A stretch of 6,642 nucleotides of DNA from Oscillospiraceae bacterium (GCA_022769845.1 JALEIO010000117.1:1-6642); one strand, 5' to 3'; counted from the first letter of the stretch, positions 1 through 6,579 are shown. Notes: generated by a model not told the origin, from the sequence alone. Program-made: numbers and translations.

Positions 1-1012
1 GTGGTCTTTTACAAGGTTGTAAGGGTGAAAAACATAGGAACGGATTTGACTGCCCCAGGCAATATCCTTCTGCACGCCCTTTATATCCTCAATTTTTTCC
101 ATATGCTCTCTTTCTTTAATCTCAATAAGCTTGGATTTGAGCATTTTCATAGCGGTTTCCTTGTTTTTGTGCTGCGAGCGCTCGTTCTGGCACGACACCA
201 CAATGCCCGTCGGAATATGCGTAATTCGTATTGCCGAGTCGGTTTTGTTAATATGCTGACCGCCCGCGCCGCTTGAGCGATAGGTGTCAATTCTTAAATC
301 ATCAGGGTTAATTTCAATTTCCAAATCGTCCTCAATTTCAGGCATAACCTCAACCGACGCAAACGATGTATGCCGTCTGCCGGAAGCGTCAAAGGGCGAA
401 ATTCTGACCAGCCTGTGAATACCCTTTTCCGCCTTGAGATATCCATATGCGTTAAGCCCCGAAATAAGTATTGTAGCGCTTTTTACGCCCGCCTCATCAC
501 CTGCAAGATAATCAAGCGTTTCCACTGAAAATTCGCGTCTTTCGGCGTATCGCGTATACATACGAAGCAGCATTTCAACCCAGTCCTGCGCCTCGGTGCC
601 GCCGGCTCCTGCGTGAAGGGTTAAGATGGCGTTGTTTTTGTCATACTGCCCCGAAAGAAGGGTTTCAAGCGTGAGAGTTTCAAGCTCGTCATTAATTTTT
701 TTAGCCGTCTGATTAAGCTCGGGATAAACGCTTTCGTCATCCTCCTCGATTGCCATTTCAATCATTGTAAGAGTATCGTCATATTCGTTTTTGAGATTTT
801 CGTAGCGCTCAACCTTGTTTTTTAAGGCTTTGGATTTTTTCAAAATTTTCTGACTTTTTTCCAAATCGTCCCAAAAGCCTTCAACCATAGTTTCTTTTTC
901 CAGCTCGTCTATCTGTTTTTGCGCGCCGTCCACGTCAAAGTGAATCCCTCAAATTCTTAATGCTGTCACTTAAAGCTGAAAGCTCTATTTTGAGCTGCTC
1001 AAGTTCAATCAT
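1..1012 (-). CDS. prfB: Peptide chain release factor 2 (RF2), with programmed +1 frameshift; C-terminus cut by window edge
   Basis: RF2 recognises UAA and UGA stop codons on the ribosome and triggers peptide release. Translation from ATG at 1012 gives 25 codons (MIELEQLKIELS...) and then an in-frame TGA at 937-935. Moving one base forward (skip 937, resume with GAC at 936) opens a frame of 312 codons running off the window edge, so 337 residues are visible against about 365 usual for RF2. After the shift, the stop-recognition motif SPF falls at residues 205-207 and the catalytic GGQ (SSGAGGQHINKTDS) at 250-252, the same numbering as in E. coli RF2. Gln252 is the residue methylated by PrmC in the family. 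Residue 246 is Ser, a usual bacterial state (Ala or Ser) rather than the Thr of E. coli K-12. The last visible residues, QIRSYVFHPYNLVKDH, match the region just before the C-terminus. The gene follows secA in the same direction, as in Bacillus. About 30 residues are missing, so integrity of the 3' end cannot be judged. Confidence 0.97.
934..949 (-). promoter_or_regulatory. prfB: prfB programmed +1 frameshift site (CTT TGA C)
   Basis: On the minus strand the sequence reads TTG AGG GAT TCA CTT TGA C. CTT is the slippery P-site codon (940-938), TGA the in-frame stop (937-935) and C the unfavourable base after it. An upstream AGGG (949-946) sits at the same distance as the internal Shine-Dalgarno of E. 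coli prfB (AGG GGG TAT CTT TGA C). In known cases, low RF2 lets the ribosome slip to CUUU and make full-length RF2, which is autoregulation. The SD-like element is shorter here than in E. coli. The frame switch is seen directly; its function is inferred from the family. Confidence 0.95.
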
Positions 1013-1020
1013 TTTTTTCA

Positions 1021-1026
1021 CTCCCA
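1021..1026 (-). promoter_or_regulatory. Ribosome binding site of prfB
   Basis: GGGAG at 1025-1021 lies 8 nt before ATG 1012, within the 32-nt gap after the secA stop. It fixes the prfB start. The same GGGAGTGA string precedes secA. Confidence 0.8.
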
Positions 1027-1044
1027 AAAATTATTTTTTTGATT

Positions 1045-3768
1045 TTATTTATTTGCACCGCAGCACTTTTTGTATTTTTTTCCGCTGCCGCACGGACACA
1101 AATCATTTCTGCCCACCTTTTTTTCCTTAACAACAGGCTTTCTTACTGTATCGCCGCCCTCGTTTGTGGCAGTGGGTTTTGATACCTGCTTGCGCTCGAT
1201 ATTGGTTTTAAGACGTACTGCAAAGAGCAGCTTTATAACGTCCTCGCCAATATTTCCGAGCATTTCCTCGTACATATTGTAGCCTTCTTCTTTGTACTCT
1301 ATAACCGGGTCGCGGTTGCCGTATGCACGAAGGCCTATGCCCTGACGAAGCTGGTCCATATTGTCGATATGGTCCATCCACTTGCTGTCAACCACCTGCA
1401 AAAGCACAACACGCTCAACCTCGCGGAATTTGTCGCTGCCGAATTCTTCCTCTTTTTCGGCATAGCGCTTAAGTGCAATGTCCATAAGGTCGTTTGTGAG
1501 CTTTTCTTTTGTTAAATCCTCCAAATCCGCTTTTGTATATGAAAGAGCGCCTTCGGGAAGGAAAATGTTTTCGCAGTATTCAATAAGTCCGCTTAAATTC
1601 CAGTCGTCAACATAATCTGCTGTGGTGTAAGAGGCAACGGTGTTGTTTACAAAATCCTCCATCATTTTTATGATGGAATCCTTTAAATTTTCGCCGTCCA
1701 AAACCTTCTGGCGCTGCGAATATATAACGTTTCGCTGAACGTTCATAACATCATCATACTGCAAAACGTGCTTTCTTATTTCAAAGTTTCTGCCTTCAAC
1801 CCTCTTTTGAGCGTTTTCTATTGCATTTGATAACATTCTGTGCTCAATCGGCTCGTCATCTTTAAGACCGATAGCGTTAACCATTGATTCAATTCGCTCC
1901 GAGCCGAAAAGGCGCATAAGCTCGTCCTGAAGCGAAATGTAAAATCTCGATTCGCCGATATCTCCCTGACGTCCGCTTCGTCCGCGGAGCTGATTGTCAA
2001 TACGTCTTGACTCGTGACGCTCCGTACCGAGAATGAAAAGTCCGCCGGCTTTTATAACTTCTTCGCGTTCTTCCTTGATTTGCTCTTTAAATTCCGCGTT
2101 AAGCTGTGCAAAGGTTTTGCGCGCCTCAATGATTTCTTCGTCATCGGTTTCGGAAAATCCCGTGCTTTCCAAAATCAGCTCGTCGCTGTAACCCATTTTG
2201 CGCATTTTTTCCTTCGCCATAAACTCTGCGTTTCCGCCGAGCATAATATCGGTTCCTCGGCCTGCCATATTGGTTGCGATTGTAACCGCACCTTTTTTTC
2301 CTGCCTGCGCTATAATTTCCGCCTCTTTTTCGTGGAATTTAGCGTTTAAAACCTCGTGCTTTATTCCGCGTTTTTTAAGAAGACGGCTCAAAATTTCGGA
2401 GTTTTCTATTGTGATTGTACCCACAAGCACCGGCTGTCCCTTTTTGTGACATTCTTCAATCTGATTTATAACCGCGTTGAATTTGCCCTCGGTGTTTTTG
2501 TAAACCACATCGCTGTGGTCAATTCTTATCATCGGCTTGTTTGTGGGAATAACCACAACATCAAGCTTGTAAATGGACTGAAATTCCACTTCCTCGGTCT
2601 GCGCGGTACCGGTCATACCGGCAAGCTTGTTGTAAAGCCTGAAAAAGTTCTGGAAGGTGATTGTTGCAAGCGTTTTGCTCTCGCGCGCAACGTTTACGCC
2701 TTCTTTTGCCTCAATCGCCTGGTGAAGTCCGTCGTTGTAGCGTCTGCCGAACATAAGACGGCCTGTAAATTCGTCTACGATTATAACCTCGCCGTCCTTT
2801 ACAACGTAGTCTTTGTCGCGCTTCATAATGCCGTTTGCCTTAATTGCCTGGTTTATGTGGTGCGACAGCGTAATGTTTTCGGGGTCGGAAAGGTTTTCAA
2901 CCGAAAATGCAGCCTCGGCTTTTTTGATACCGCGTGCCGTAAGTGCGGCGGTATTCGCCTTTTCGTCTATAATGTAATCCGCGTCAACGTCATCATTGAT
3001 AACCTTTGTATCCTCCTCCTTGATTTTAAAGCTTGTAAGGCTCTTTGCAAAGGTATCGGCAAGCTTGTAAAGCTGTGTTGATTCGCTGCCTGCGCCCGAA
3101 ATGATAAGCGGTGTTCTTGCCTCATCTATAAGAATGGAGTCCACCTCGTCCACAATGGCGAAGTTATGGCCCTTTTGCTGAACCTGCTGTTCTTTGTAGA
3201 TAACCATATTGTCGCGGAGGTAGTCAAAACCGAATTCATTGTTTGTGCCGTAGGTTATATCAGCATTGTACGCCGCGCGTCTGTCCTCGGTGTCGTGCGT
3301 AATAAGCCCCACCGTAAGACCTAAAAATTTATATATTTTTCCCATTTGCTCACTGTCACGCTTTGCAAGGTAGTCGTTGACGGTTACAACGTGAACGCCC
3401 TTGCCCGAAAGCGCATTAAGATAGCACGGAAGCGTTGCAACAAGCGTTTTTCCTTCGCCGGTTTTCATCTCGGCAATTCTGCCCTGATGAAGCACAATTC
3501 CTCCGATAAGCTGAACGTCGAAATGGCGCATACCCAAAACGCGGCTGCTTGCCTCTCTTACCACCGCAAACGCCTCGGGAAGCAAATCGTCAAGCGTTTC
3601 GCCCTCCGAAAGACGTGCCCTAAATTCACTCGTTTTAGCTTTAAGCTCCGCATCCGAAAGCTTTTTCATACCGTCCTCAAGCGTGTTGATTTTTTCAACA
3701 AGCGGTTTAATTCTTTTAATTTCACGGTCACTGTACGTACCGAACAGTTTTTCAAAAATATTAGCCAT
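1045..3768 (-). CDS. secA: Preprotein translocase ATPase subunit SecA
   Basis: SecA is the ATP-driven motor that pushes unfolded preproteins through the SecYEG channel in the cytoplasmic membrane. The 907-residue product is full length (E. coli 901, B. subtilis 841). It opens with MANIFEKLFGTYSDREIK, typical of the family. Walker A is MKTGEGKT at 101-108 and Walker B is IVDEVDSILIDEARTP at 205-220. The preprotein-binding region follows, then the second nucleotide-binding domain with TIATNMAGRGTDIMLGG (496-512) and the arginine-finger motif QLRGRSGRQGD (593-603). The scaffold/wing region includes DSKWMDHIDNMDQLRQGIGL (794-813). The tail after about 860 is a charged linker ending in a zinc-binding motif, C891-P-C893-x8-C902-C903, the SecB/phospholipid-contacting element in other species. 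Residues of about 515-575 form a charged insertion between the GRGTD motif and GTERHESRRIDNQLRG, absent from B. subtilis SecA but, from memory, common in clostridial ones. It is the first gene of the secA-prfB operon; ATG 3768 has a GGGAG ribosome binding site 7 nt upstream. Confidence 0.99.
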   Translation of the reverse strand: MANIFEKLFGTYSDREIKRIKPLVEKINTLEDGMKKLSDAELKAKTSEFRARLSEGETLDDLLPEAFAVVREASSRVLGMRHFDVQLIGGIVLHQGRIAEMKTGEGKTLVATLPCYLNALSGKGVHVVTVNDYLAKRDSEQMGKIYKFLGLTVGLITHDTEDRRAAYNADITYGTNNEFGFDYLRDNMVIYKEQQVQQKGHNFAIVDEVDSILIDEARTPLIISGAGSESTQLYKLADTFAKSLTSFKIKEEDTKVINDDVDADYIIDEKANTAALTARGIKKAEAAFSVENLSDPENITLSHHINQAIKANGIMKRDKDYVVKDGEVIIVDEFTGRLMFGRRYNDGLHQAIEAKEGVNVARESKTLATITFQNFFRLYNKLAGMTGTAQTEEVEFQSIYKLDVVVIPTNKPMIRIDHSDVVYKNTEGKFNAVINQIEECHKKGQPVLVGTITIENSEILSRLLKKRGIKHEVLNAKFHEKEAEIIAQAGKKGAVTIATNMAGRGTDIMLGGNAEFMAKEKMRKMGYSDELILESTGFSETDDEEIIEARKTFAQLNAEFKEQIKEEREEVIKAGGLFILGTERHESRRIDNQLRGRSGRQGDIGESRFYISLQDELMRLFGSERIESMVNAIGLKDDEPIEHRMLSNAIENAQKRVEGRNFEIRKHVLQYDDVMNVQRNVIYSQRQKVLDGENLKDSIIKMMEDFVNNTVASYTTADYVDDWNLSGLIEYCENIFLPEGALSYTKADLEDLTKEKLTNDLMDIALKRYAEKEEEFGSDKFREVERVVLLQVVDSKWMDHIDNMDQLRQGIGLRAYGNRDPVIEYKEEGYNMYEEMLGNIGEDVIKLLFAVRLKTNIERKQVSKPTATNEGGDTVRKPVVKEKKVGRNDLCPCGSGKKYKKCCGANK

Positions 3769-3775
3769 ATTGTCA

Positions 3776-3780
3776 CTCCC
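3776..3780 (-). promoter_or_regulatory. Ribosome binding site of secA
   Basis: GGGAG lies 7 nt before ATG 3768 (gggag-tgacaat-ATG). It supports the start giving MANIFEKLFG, which matches the usual SecA N-terminus. Confidence 0.8.
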
Positions 3781-3847
3781 AACAAGTATTTTATGTATAT
3801 TTTTAATTAATTTTCGTTTAAATTCCTATATTTTCCCAATCTAATAT

Positions 3848-3876
3848 AGTATACCACGATATTGCAAAAATAGCAA
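3848..3876 (-). promoter_or_regulatory. Sigma-A-type promoter of the secA-prfB operon
   Basis: On the minus strand, TTGCTA (3876-3871) and TATACT (3853-3848) are separated by exactly 17 bp. The -10 is preceded by TGG, giving an extended -10 (TGGTATACT). The start of transcription would be near 3841, leaving an AT-rich leader of about 70 nt with no ATG and no obvious leader peptide. Assigned from consensus match and position only. Confidence 0.7.
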
Positions 3877-3879
3877 CAT

Positions 3880-3898
3880 AAATTTTGCGACAAAATTT
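3880..3898. promoter_or_regulatory. Candidate operator: 19-bp inverted repeat between divergent promoters
   Basis: AAATTTTG-CGA-CAAAATTT is a perfect 8-bp inverted repeat around a 3-bp centre. It lies between the -35 box of secA (3871-3876) and the -35 box of the nucleoside phosphorylase (3909-3914), where a dimeric regulator could touch both promoters. The half-site is AT-rich, so chance occurrence is possible in this low-GC spacer. No regulator family is recognised from the half-site. Confidence 0.4.
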
Positions 3899-3908
3899 TT
3901 AATTTATT

Positions 3909-3937
3909 TTGCATTTGGAAATAATTTGTGTTAGAAT
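3909..3937 (+). promoter_or_regulatory. Sigma-A-type promoter of the phosphorylase-methyltransferase operon
   Basis: TTGCAT (3909-3914) and TAGAAT (3932-3937) are separated by 17 bp. TG at 3929-3930 gives an extended -10 (TGTTAGAAT), which offsets the weak -35 (three of six consensus bases). Transcription would begin near 3944, leaving a leader of about 60 nt before ATG 4005. Confidence 0.6.
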
Positions 3938-3990
3938 AAAATAGAAAAGTTTTATAAAAATAAATCGATAATGCTAAAATTAATCTTAAT

Positions 3991-3996
3991 AAGGAG
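3991..3996 (+). promoter_or_regulatory. Ribosome binding site of the nucleoside phosphorylase
   Basis: AAGGAG lies 8 nt before ATG 4005, a near-ideal Shine-Dalgarno that fixes the start of the 263-aa protein. Confidence 0.85.
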
Positions 3997-4004
3997 AAAT
4001 AAAA

Positions 4005-4796
4005 ATGTCCCTTCTTGATACCGATAAACAATTCCACTTGAACATTGACAAAAACGACGTCGGAAAATACGTCATATTAACAGGCGACCCGAAACGCGTA
4101 AAAACAATAGCGGAAAACCTTGAAAATTCGCATTTTGTTGCGGACAGGCGCGAATTTGTCACATACACAGGCTATCTTAACGGCGAAAAGGTGAGCGTAA
4201 CGTCTACGGGAATAGGCGGTCCGAGTGCGGCAATAGCGGTTGAGGAGCTTGTAAAGTGCGGCTGCCACACCTTTATACGAGTTGGCACAAGCGGCGGCAT
4301 AGACCTTCGCGTATGCGGCGGCGACCTTGTTATTCCCACTGCGGCAATCCGCGGCGACGGCACAAGCTACGAATATCTTCCCAAAGATTATCCTGCGGCG
4401 GCAAGCTTTTCGGTTGTAGACGCCCTTAAAAAAAGCGCAGACACCCTCTGCCAAGGCGGCGAAGGAAATTCGTACCACATCGGCGTAATTCAAAGCAAAG
4501 ACTCCTTCTACGGCGAAACAAATCCCGAAACAATGCCCGTTTCCAACTTTTTGGAAAAACGCTGGGAGGCATATAAAAAATGCGGCTGCTTAACCAGCGA
4601 AATGGAGTGCGCGTCGATTTTTTCGGTCGCAATCGCAAGGGGAGTGCGCGCCGGCGCGGTTATAACGGCAATATGGAATGTTGAACGCAGCAAAAAAAAC
4701 CTTTCCGACACCGTTTGCAACGACAGCACACGCGCTATAAAATGTGCGGTGGGCGCAATGAAAATTCTTATAGACGAGGATAGAAAAAATGCTTAA
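4005..4796 (+). CDS. Nucleoside phosphorylase, uridine phosphorylase-like (PNP/UDP family 1)
   Basis: Family members split nucleosides with phosphate into a free base and (deoxy)ribose 1-phosphate in the cytoplasm, for nucleoside salvage. At 263 residues it has the usual length (E. coli Udp 253) and aligns from end to end. Visible motifs are the phosphate-binding GDPKRV (27-32), RREF (48-51; the Arg is donated to the neighbouring subunit in Udp), STGIGGPSAAIAVEEL (67-82), RVGTSGG (92-98), the base-pocket DSFYGETNPETM (166-177) and ribose-binding SEMECAS (198-204; Glu199-Met200-Glu201 match Udp 196-198). The E. coli uracil-binding stretch FYPGQER is not conserved: here it is FYGETNPETMPVS, close to a clostridial Udp-like subgroup but with Glu171 where a Gln is expected. 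Uridine is therefore the best guess, but another pyrimidine or purine nucleoside cannot be excluded, and I give no gene symbol. It is the first gene of the unit, overlapping the next by 8 nt. It has no signal peptide or membrane segment. Confidence 0.92.
   Translation: MSLLDTDKQFHLNIDKNDVGKYVILTGDPKRVKTIAENLENSHFVADRREFVTYTGYLNGEKVSVTSTGIGGPSAAIAVEELVKCGCHTFIRVGTSGGIDLRVCGGDLVIPTAAIRGDGTSYEYLPKDYPAAASFSVVDALKKSADTLCQGGEGNSYHIGVIQSKDSFYGETNPETMPVSNFLEKRWEAYKKCGCLTSEMECASIFSVAIARGVRAGAVITAIWNVERSKKNLSDTVCNDSTRAIKCAVGAMKILIDEDRKNA
4776..4780 (+). promoter_or_regulatory. Ribosome binding site of the methyltransferase, inside the upstream gene
   Basis: GAGGA ends 8 nt before ATG 4789 and lies within the last codons of the phosphorylase gene. 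It supports the overlapping start at 4789 and translational coupling. Confidence 0.7.
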
Positions 4797-6147
4797 AAAA
4801 AATGACGTCATAACCGTACAAATCACCGACAACGGCTCGGGCGGCGAAGGCATTGCAAAGCACAACGGATACACGCTTTTTGTCAAAAACGGCGTAAAAG
4901 GCGACACTGCAGAAATAAAAATATTAAAAATCAACAAAAGCTACGGCTTTGCAAAAATTGAAAAAATTATTACACCGTCAGAAAACAGACAAAATCCGCC
5001 CTGTCCTTATTTTGAAAAATGCGGCGGCTGCAACATTATGCACCTTAAATATTCCGCACAGCTTGCCCTCAAAGAGGAGATTGTTAAAAATAATCTTTAC
5101 AAAACAGGCGGCTTTTCCGAAGGCGATTTTATTTTTGAAAATATTATTCCCTCCGCTGACTTTTTAGGCTATCGCAACAAGGCGCAGTTTCCGGTTGCAG
5201 AGGTAAACAACCGCATTGTTTGCGGATTTTTTGCAGAGCGTTCTCACAGCATTGTACCGCTTGAAAACTGCCTTATTCAAAGCAAAAAAATTAATCAAAT
5301 TATGAATATCTGCACCGATTTTTTCACTCAAAATAAAATTTCGGCGTATAGCGAAAAAACTAAAAATGGCATTGTGCGAAACGTCTATATAAGAGATTTG
5401 TCGGACGGAGTTATGGTGGTTATCGTTGCCAATTCAAATCGGAAAATCAAAAATATTGACGCTCTTGTAAAAGTCCTTGTGGAAAATGGCGTATCAAGCG
5501 TTATTCAGAACGTAAACACCAAGGACACCAACGTAATTATGGGCGAAAAAAATATTATTCTTTACGGCAAAGACGAAATCGGCGCGAAAATCGGCGACAT
5601 AAAATACCTTATTTCGTCCAAAAGCTTTTTTCAGGTGAACACAAAACAGACTGAAATTCTTTATAAAAAAGCGCTGGAATATGCAAATCCCACTAAAAAC
5701 GATACTGTTTTTGACCTTTTCTGCGGATGCGGTACAATATCGCTTTTTATGGCTGAAAGTGCAAAAAAGGTTATCGGCGTTGAAATTGTGGAGGACGCTG
5801 TAAAAAGTGCCGAGAAAAACGCACATTTCAACAAAATTAACAATGCTTTCTTCTATTCCGGCGACTGTGATAAGGTTGTGAAAAATCTTATTAAAAACGG
5901 AGAAACGGCAGATATTATTGTTGTTGACCCTCCGCGCAAAGGCCTTACCGGCGAGCTTGTAAATATGATTTGCTCACTTAATCCAAAACGTATCGTCTAT
6001 GTTTCGTGCAACAGCGCAACCCTCGCGCGCGACGTTGCACTCGCCAAAAATTACGGTTACATCTTGACAAAAGCCGCACCCGTGGATATGTTCCCTAATA
6101 CTGCTCATGTGGAGACTGCGGTTTTGCTACAAAGACAAAATACGTAG
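4789..6147 (+). CDS. 23S rRNA (uracil-5-)-methyltransferase, RlmD/RumA/RlmCD type, with Fe-S cluster
   Basis: The enzyme uses S-adenosylmethionine to make 5-methyluridine in 23S rRNA. At 452 residues it matches the RumA family (E. coli 433). An N-terminal TRAM domain (about 1-60; DNGSGGEGIAKHNGYTLFVKNG) is followed by the [4Fe-4S] ligands C72, C78, C81 and C161, equivalent to Cys74/80/83/162 of RumA. The Rossmann methyltransferase domain shows FQVN (280-284), motif I DLFCGCGTISLF (309-320), GVEIVEDAV (330-338) and DPPRKG (380-385). The catalytic nucleophile is C407 in YVSCNSATLARD, and the general base is E442 in HVETAVLL. All key residues are present. Whether it modifies U1939 only (RlmD) or both U747 and U1939 (RlmCD, the usual Firmicute enzyme) cannot be decided from motifs, so no symbol is given; the Fe-S ligands argue against TrmA. 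ATG 4789 overlaps the phosphorylase stop by 8 nt. The protein ends soon after HVETAVLL, as in compact family members, with no long C-terminal extension. Confidence 0.96.
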   Translation: MLKKNDVITVQITDNGSGGEGIAKHNGYTLFVKNGVKGDTAEIKILKINKSYGFAKIEKIITPSENRQNPPCPYFEKCGGCNIMHLKYSAQLALKEEIVKNNLYKTGGFSEGDFIFENIIPSADFLGYRNKAQFPVAEVNNRIVCGFFAERSHSIVPLENCLIQSKKINQIMNICTDFFTQNKISAYSEKTKNGIVRNVYIRDLSDGVMVVIVANSNRKIKNIDALVKVLVENGVSSVIQNVNTKDTNVIMGEKNIILYGKDEIGAKIGDIKYLISSKSFFQVNTKQTEILYKKALEYANPTKNDTVFDLFCGCGTISLFMAESAKKVIGVEIVEDAVKSAEKNAHFNKINNAFFYSGDCDKVVKNLIKNGETADIIVVDPPRKGLTGELVNMICSLNPKRIVYVSCNSATLARDVALAKNYGYILTKAAPVDMFPNTAHVETAVLLQRQNT

Positions 6148-6337
6148 AAATCCTTTATTTTAGGCACTTTGCGAAGCATACGGTGTTTAATGCAGAGGGT
6201 GATAAATTCCGAAATAAGGAGATAAAAAACTACATTAACGTAAGAGTCGTAATTGATGTAGAGTGTGGGAATACAATAGAATAACTTCAACATTTAAGTG
6301 CATTTTAACATTAAAAAAATACAATTTAATACTTTTC
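6148..6337. other. AT-rich intergenic stretch after the methyltransferase gene
   Basis: No gene with a start codon and ribosome binding site is seen on either strand. One plus-strand frame is open from 6099 to 6281 (stop 6282-6284), overlapping the end of the methyltransferase gene in another frame, but it has no ATG and no recognisable homology. AAGGAG at 6215-6220 is not followed by a start codon at useful distance. Short AACATT copies (6289, 6307, 6342) are too short and AT-rich to be called repeats. Base composition is more AT-rich than the upstream genes. Confidence 0.6.
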
Positions 6338-6375
6338 AAAGAACATTTGGTTTATGAACTGAATGTTCTTTTTAT
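6338..6375 (+). terminator. Rho-independent terminator, likely ending the phosphorylase-methyltransferase transcript
   Basis: A continuous 15-bp hairpin runs from 6338-6352 to 6357-6371 (AAAGAACATTTGGTT pairs with AACTGAATGTTCTTT, with two G-U wobbles) around the loop TATG. The transcript continues with U residues up to 6373 and then ATATATA. It is AT-rich and its U-tract is short and partly within the stem, so efficiency may be moderate. The reverse strand lacks a U-tract, so it acts in the plus direction. It lies 190 bp after the methyltransferase stop. Confidence 0.7.
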
Positions 6376-6389
6376 ATATAAAAATTTTT

Positions 6390-6395
6390 AAGGAG
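6390..6395 (+). promoter_or_regulatory. Ribosome binding site of the 56-aa Cys/His protein
   Basis: AAGGAG lies 13 nt before ATG 6409, slightly far but the only Shine-Dalgarno here. An in-frame GTG at 6397 directly abuts it and is too close to be a start, so ATG 6409 is chosen. Confidence 0.6.
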
Positions 6396-6408
6396 AGTGA
6401 TTTTATAT

Positions 6409-6579
6409 ATGATTGTAGAAACAGAAAAACTCTGTCCCACTTGCAAGACCGGAAAGGACTCTTATCTTCTTGATGAAAGAAACCCCTTCTGTCCCTACTT
6501 ACATTTCCATAATGGGACGAGCTGCAAGATGTATCAAAAAATAAATAAATCCCAACCCGACACTGACAAAAAAAGTTAG
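6409..6579 (+). CDS. Small Cys/His-rich protein of unknown function (56 aa, putative zinc-binding)
   Basis: I do not recognise this gene. The product starts MIVETEKLCPTCKTGKDSYL and carries C9-P-T-C12, then C28-P-Y-L-H32-F-H34-N-G-x-x-C39, followed by a charged Lys-rich tail. One CxxC knuckle plus a second Cys/His group about 16 residues later is a plausible site for one zinc ion (C9, C12 with two of C28, H32, H34, C39). No signal peptide or membrane segment is visible, so it should be cytoplasmic. Support for a real gene is the AAGGAG site, the spaced Cys/His pairs, and a terminator beginning right at its end. It follows a terminator, so it probably has its own promoter, but I could not identify a convincing one. 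It sits 45 bp upstream of the next gene start, on the same strand but separated by a terminator. A nucleic-acid-binding or regulatory role would be a guess. Confidence 0.65.
   Translation: MIVETEKLCPTCKTGKDSYLLDERNPFCPYLHFHNGTSCKMYQKINKSQPDTDKKS

Noticed and set aside
1..276. Plus-strand open frame at the left edge
   Set aside because: It is antisense to the GGQ-containing part of prfB, which is strongly supported on the minus strand.
934..937. prfB as a pseudogene or sequencing frameshift
   Set aside because: The CTT TGA C context with an upstream AGGG is the conserved programmed site, and motif numbering is exact after the shift.
2356..3081. Plus-strand open frame of 241 codons opposite secA
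   Set aside because: It lies wholly antisense to well-supported SecA motifs and its product is a Val/Phe/Cys/Asn-rich shadow with no domain.
3862..3876. TTGC-AAAAATA-GCAA inverted repeat in the secA promoter spacer as an operator
   Set aside because: The 4-bp arms are too short, and one arm is simply the -35 box.
3971..4018. Short leader ORF (ATG at 3971, 15 codons) overlapping the phosphorylase start
   Set aside because: It has no Shine-Dalgarno upstream, and the true start at 4005 has an ideal one.
3807..4037. Minus-strand 76-codon frame in the divergent promoter region
   Set aside because: It runs through both promoters and the start of the phosphorylase gene, has no good ribosome binding site, and its Phe/Tyr/Leu-rich product reflects AT-rich DNA.
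4077..4493. Minus-strand 138-codon frame opposite the phosphorylase
   Set aside because: It is antisense to conserved motifs and rich in Ala/Arg/Cys/Tyr, typical of a shadow frame.
6105..6293. Minus-strand 62-codon frame after the methyltransferase
   Set aside because: It has no ribosome binding site, overlaps the methyltransferase 3' end, and gives a Tyr/Phe/Cys/Val-rich product without recognisable features.
6289..6348. AACATT copies as iterons or a CRISPR-like repeat
   Set aside because: There are three 6-bp matches in AT-rich DNA with irregular spacing, which is too little to exceed chance.
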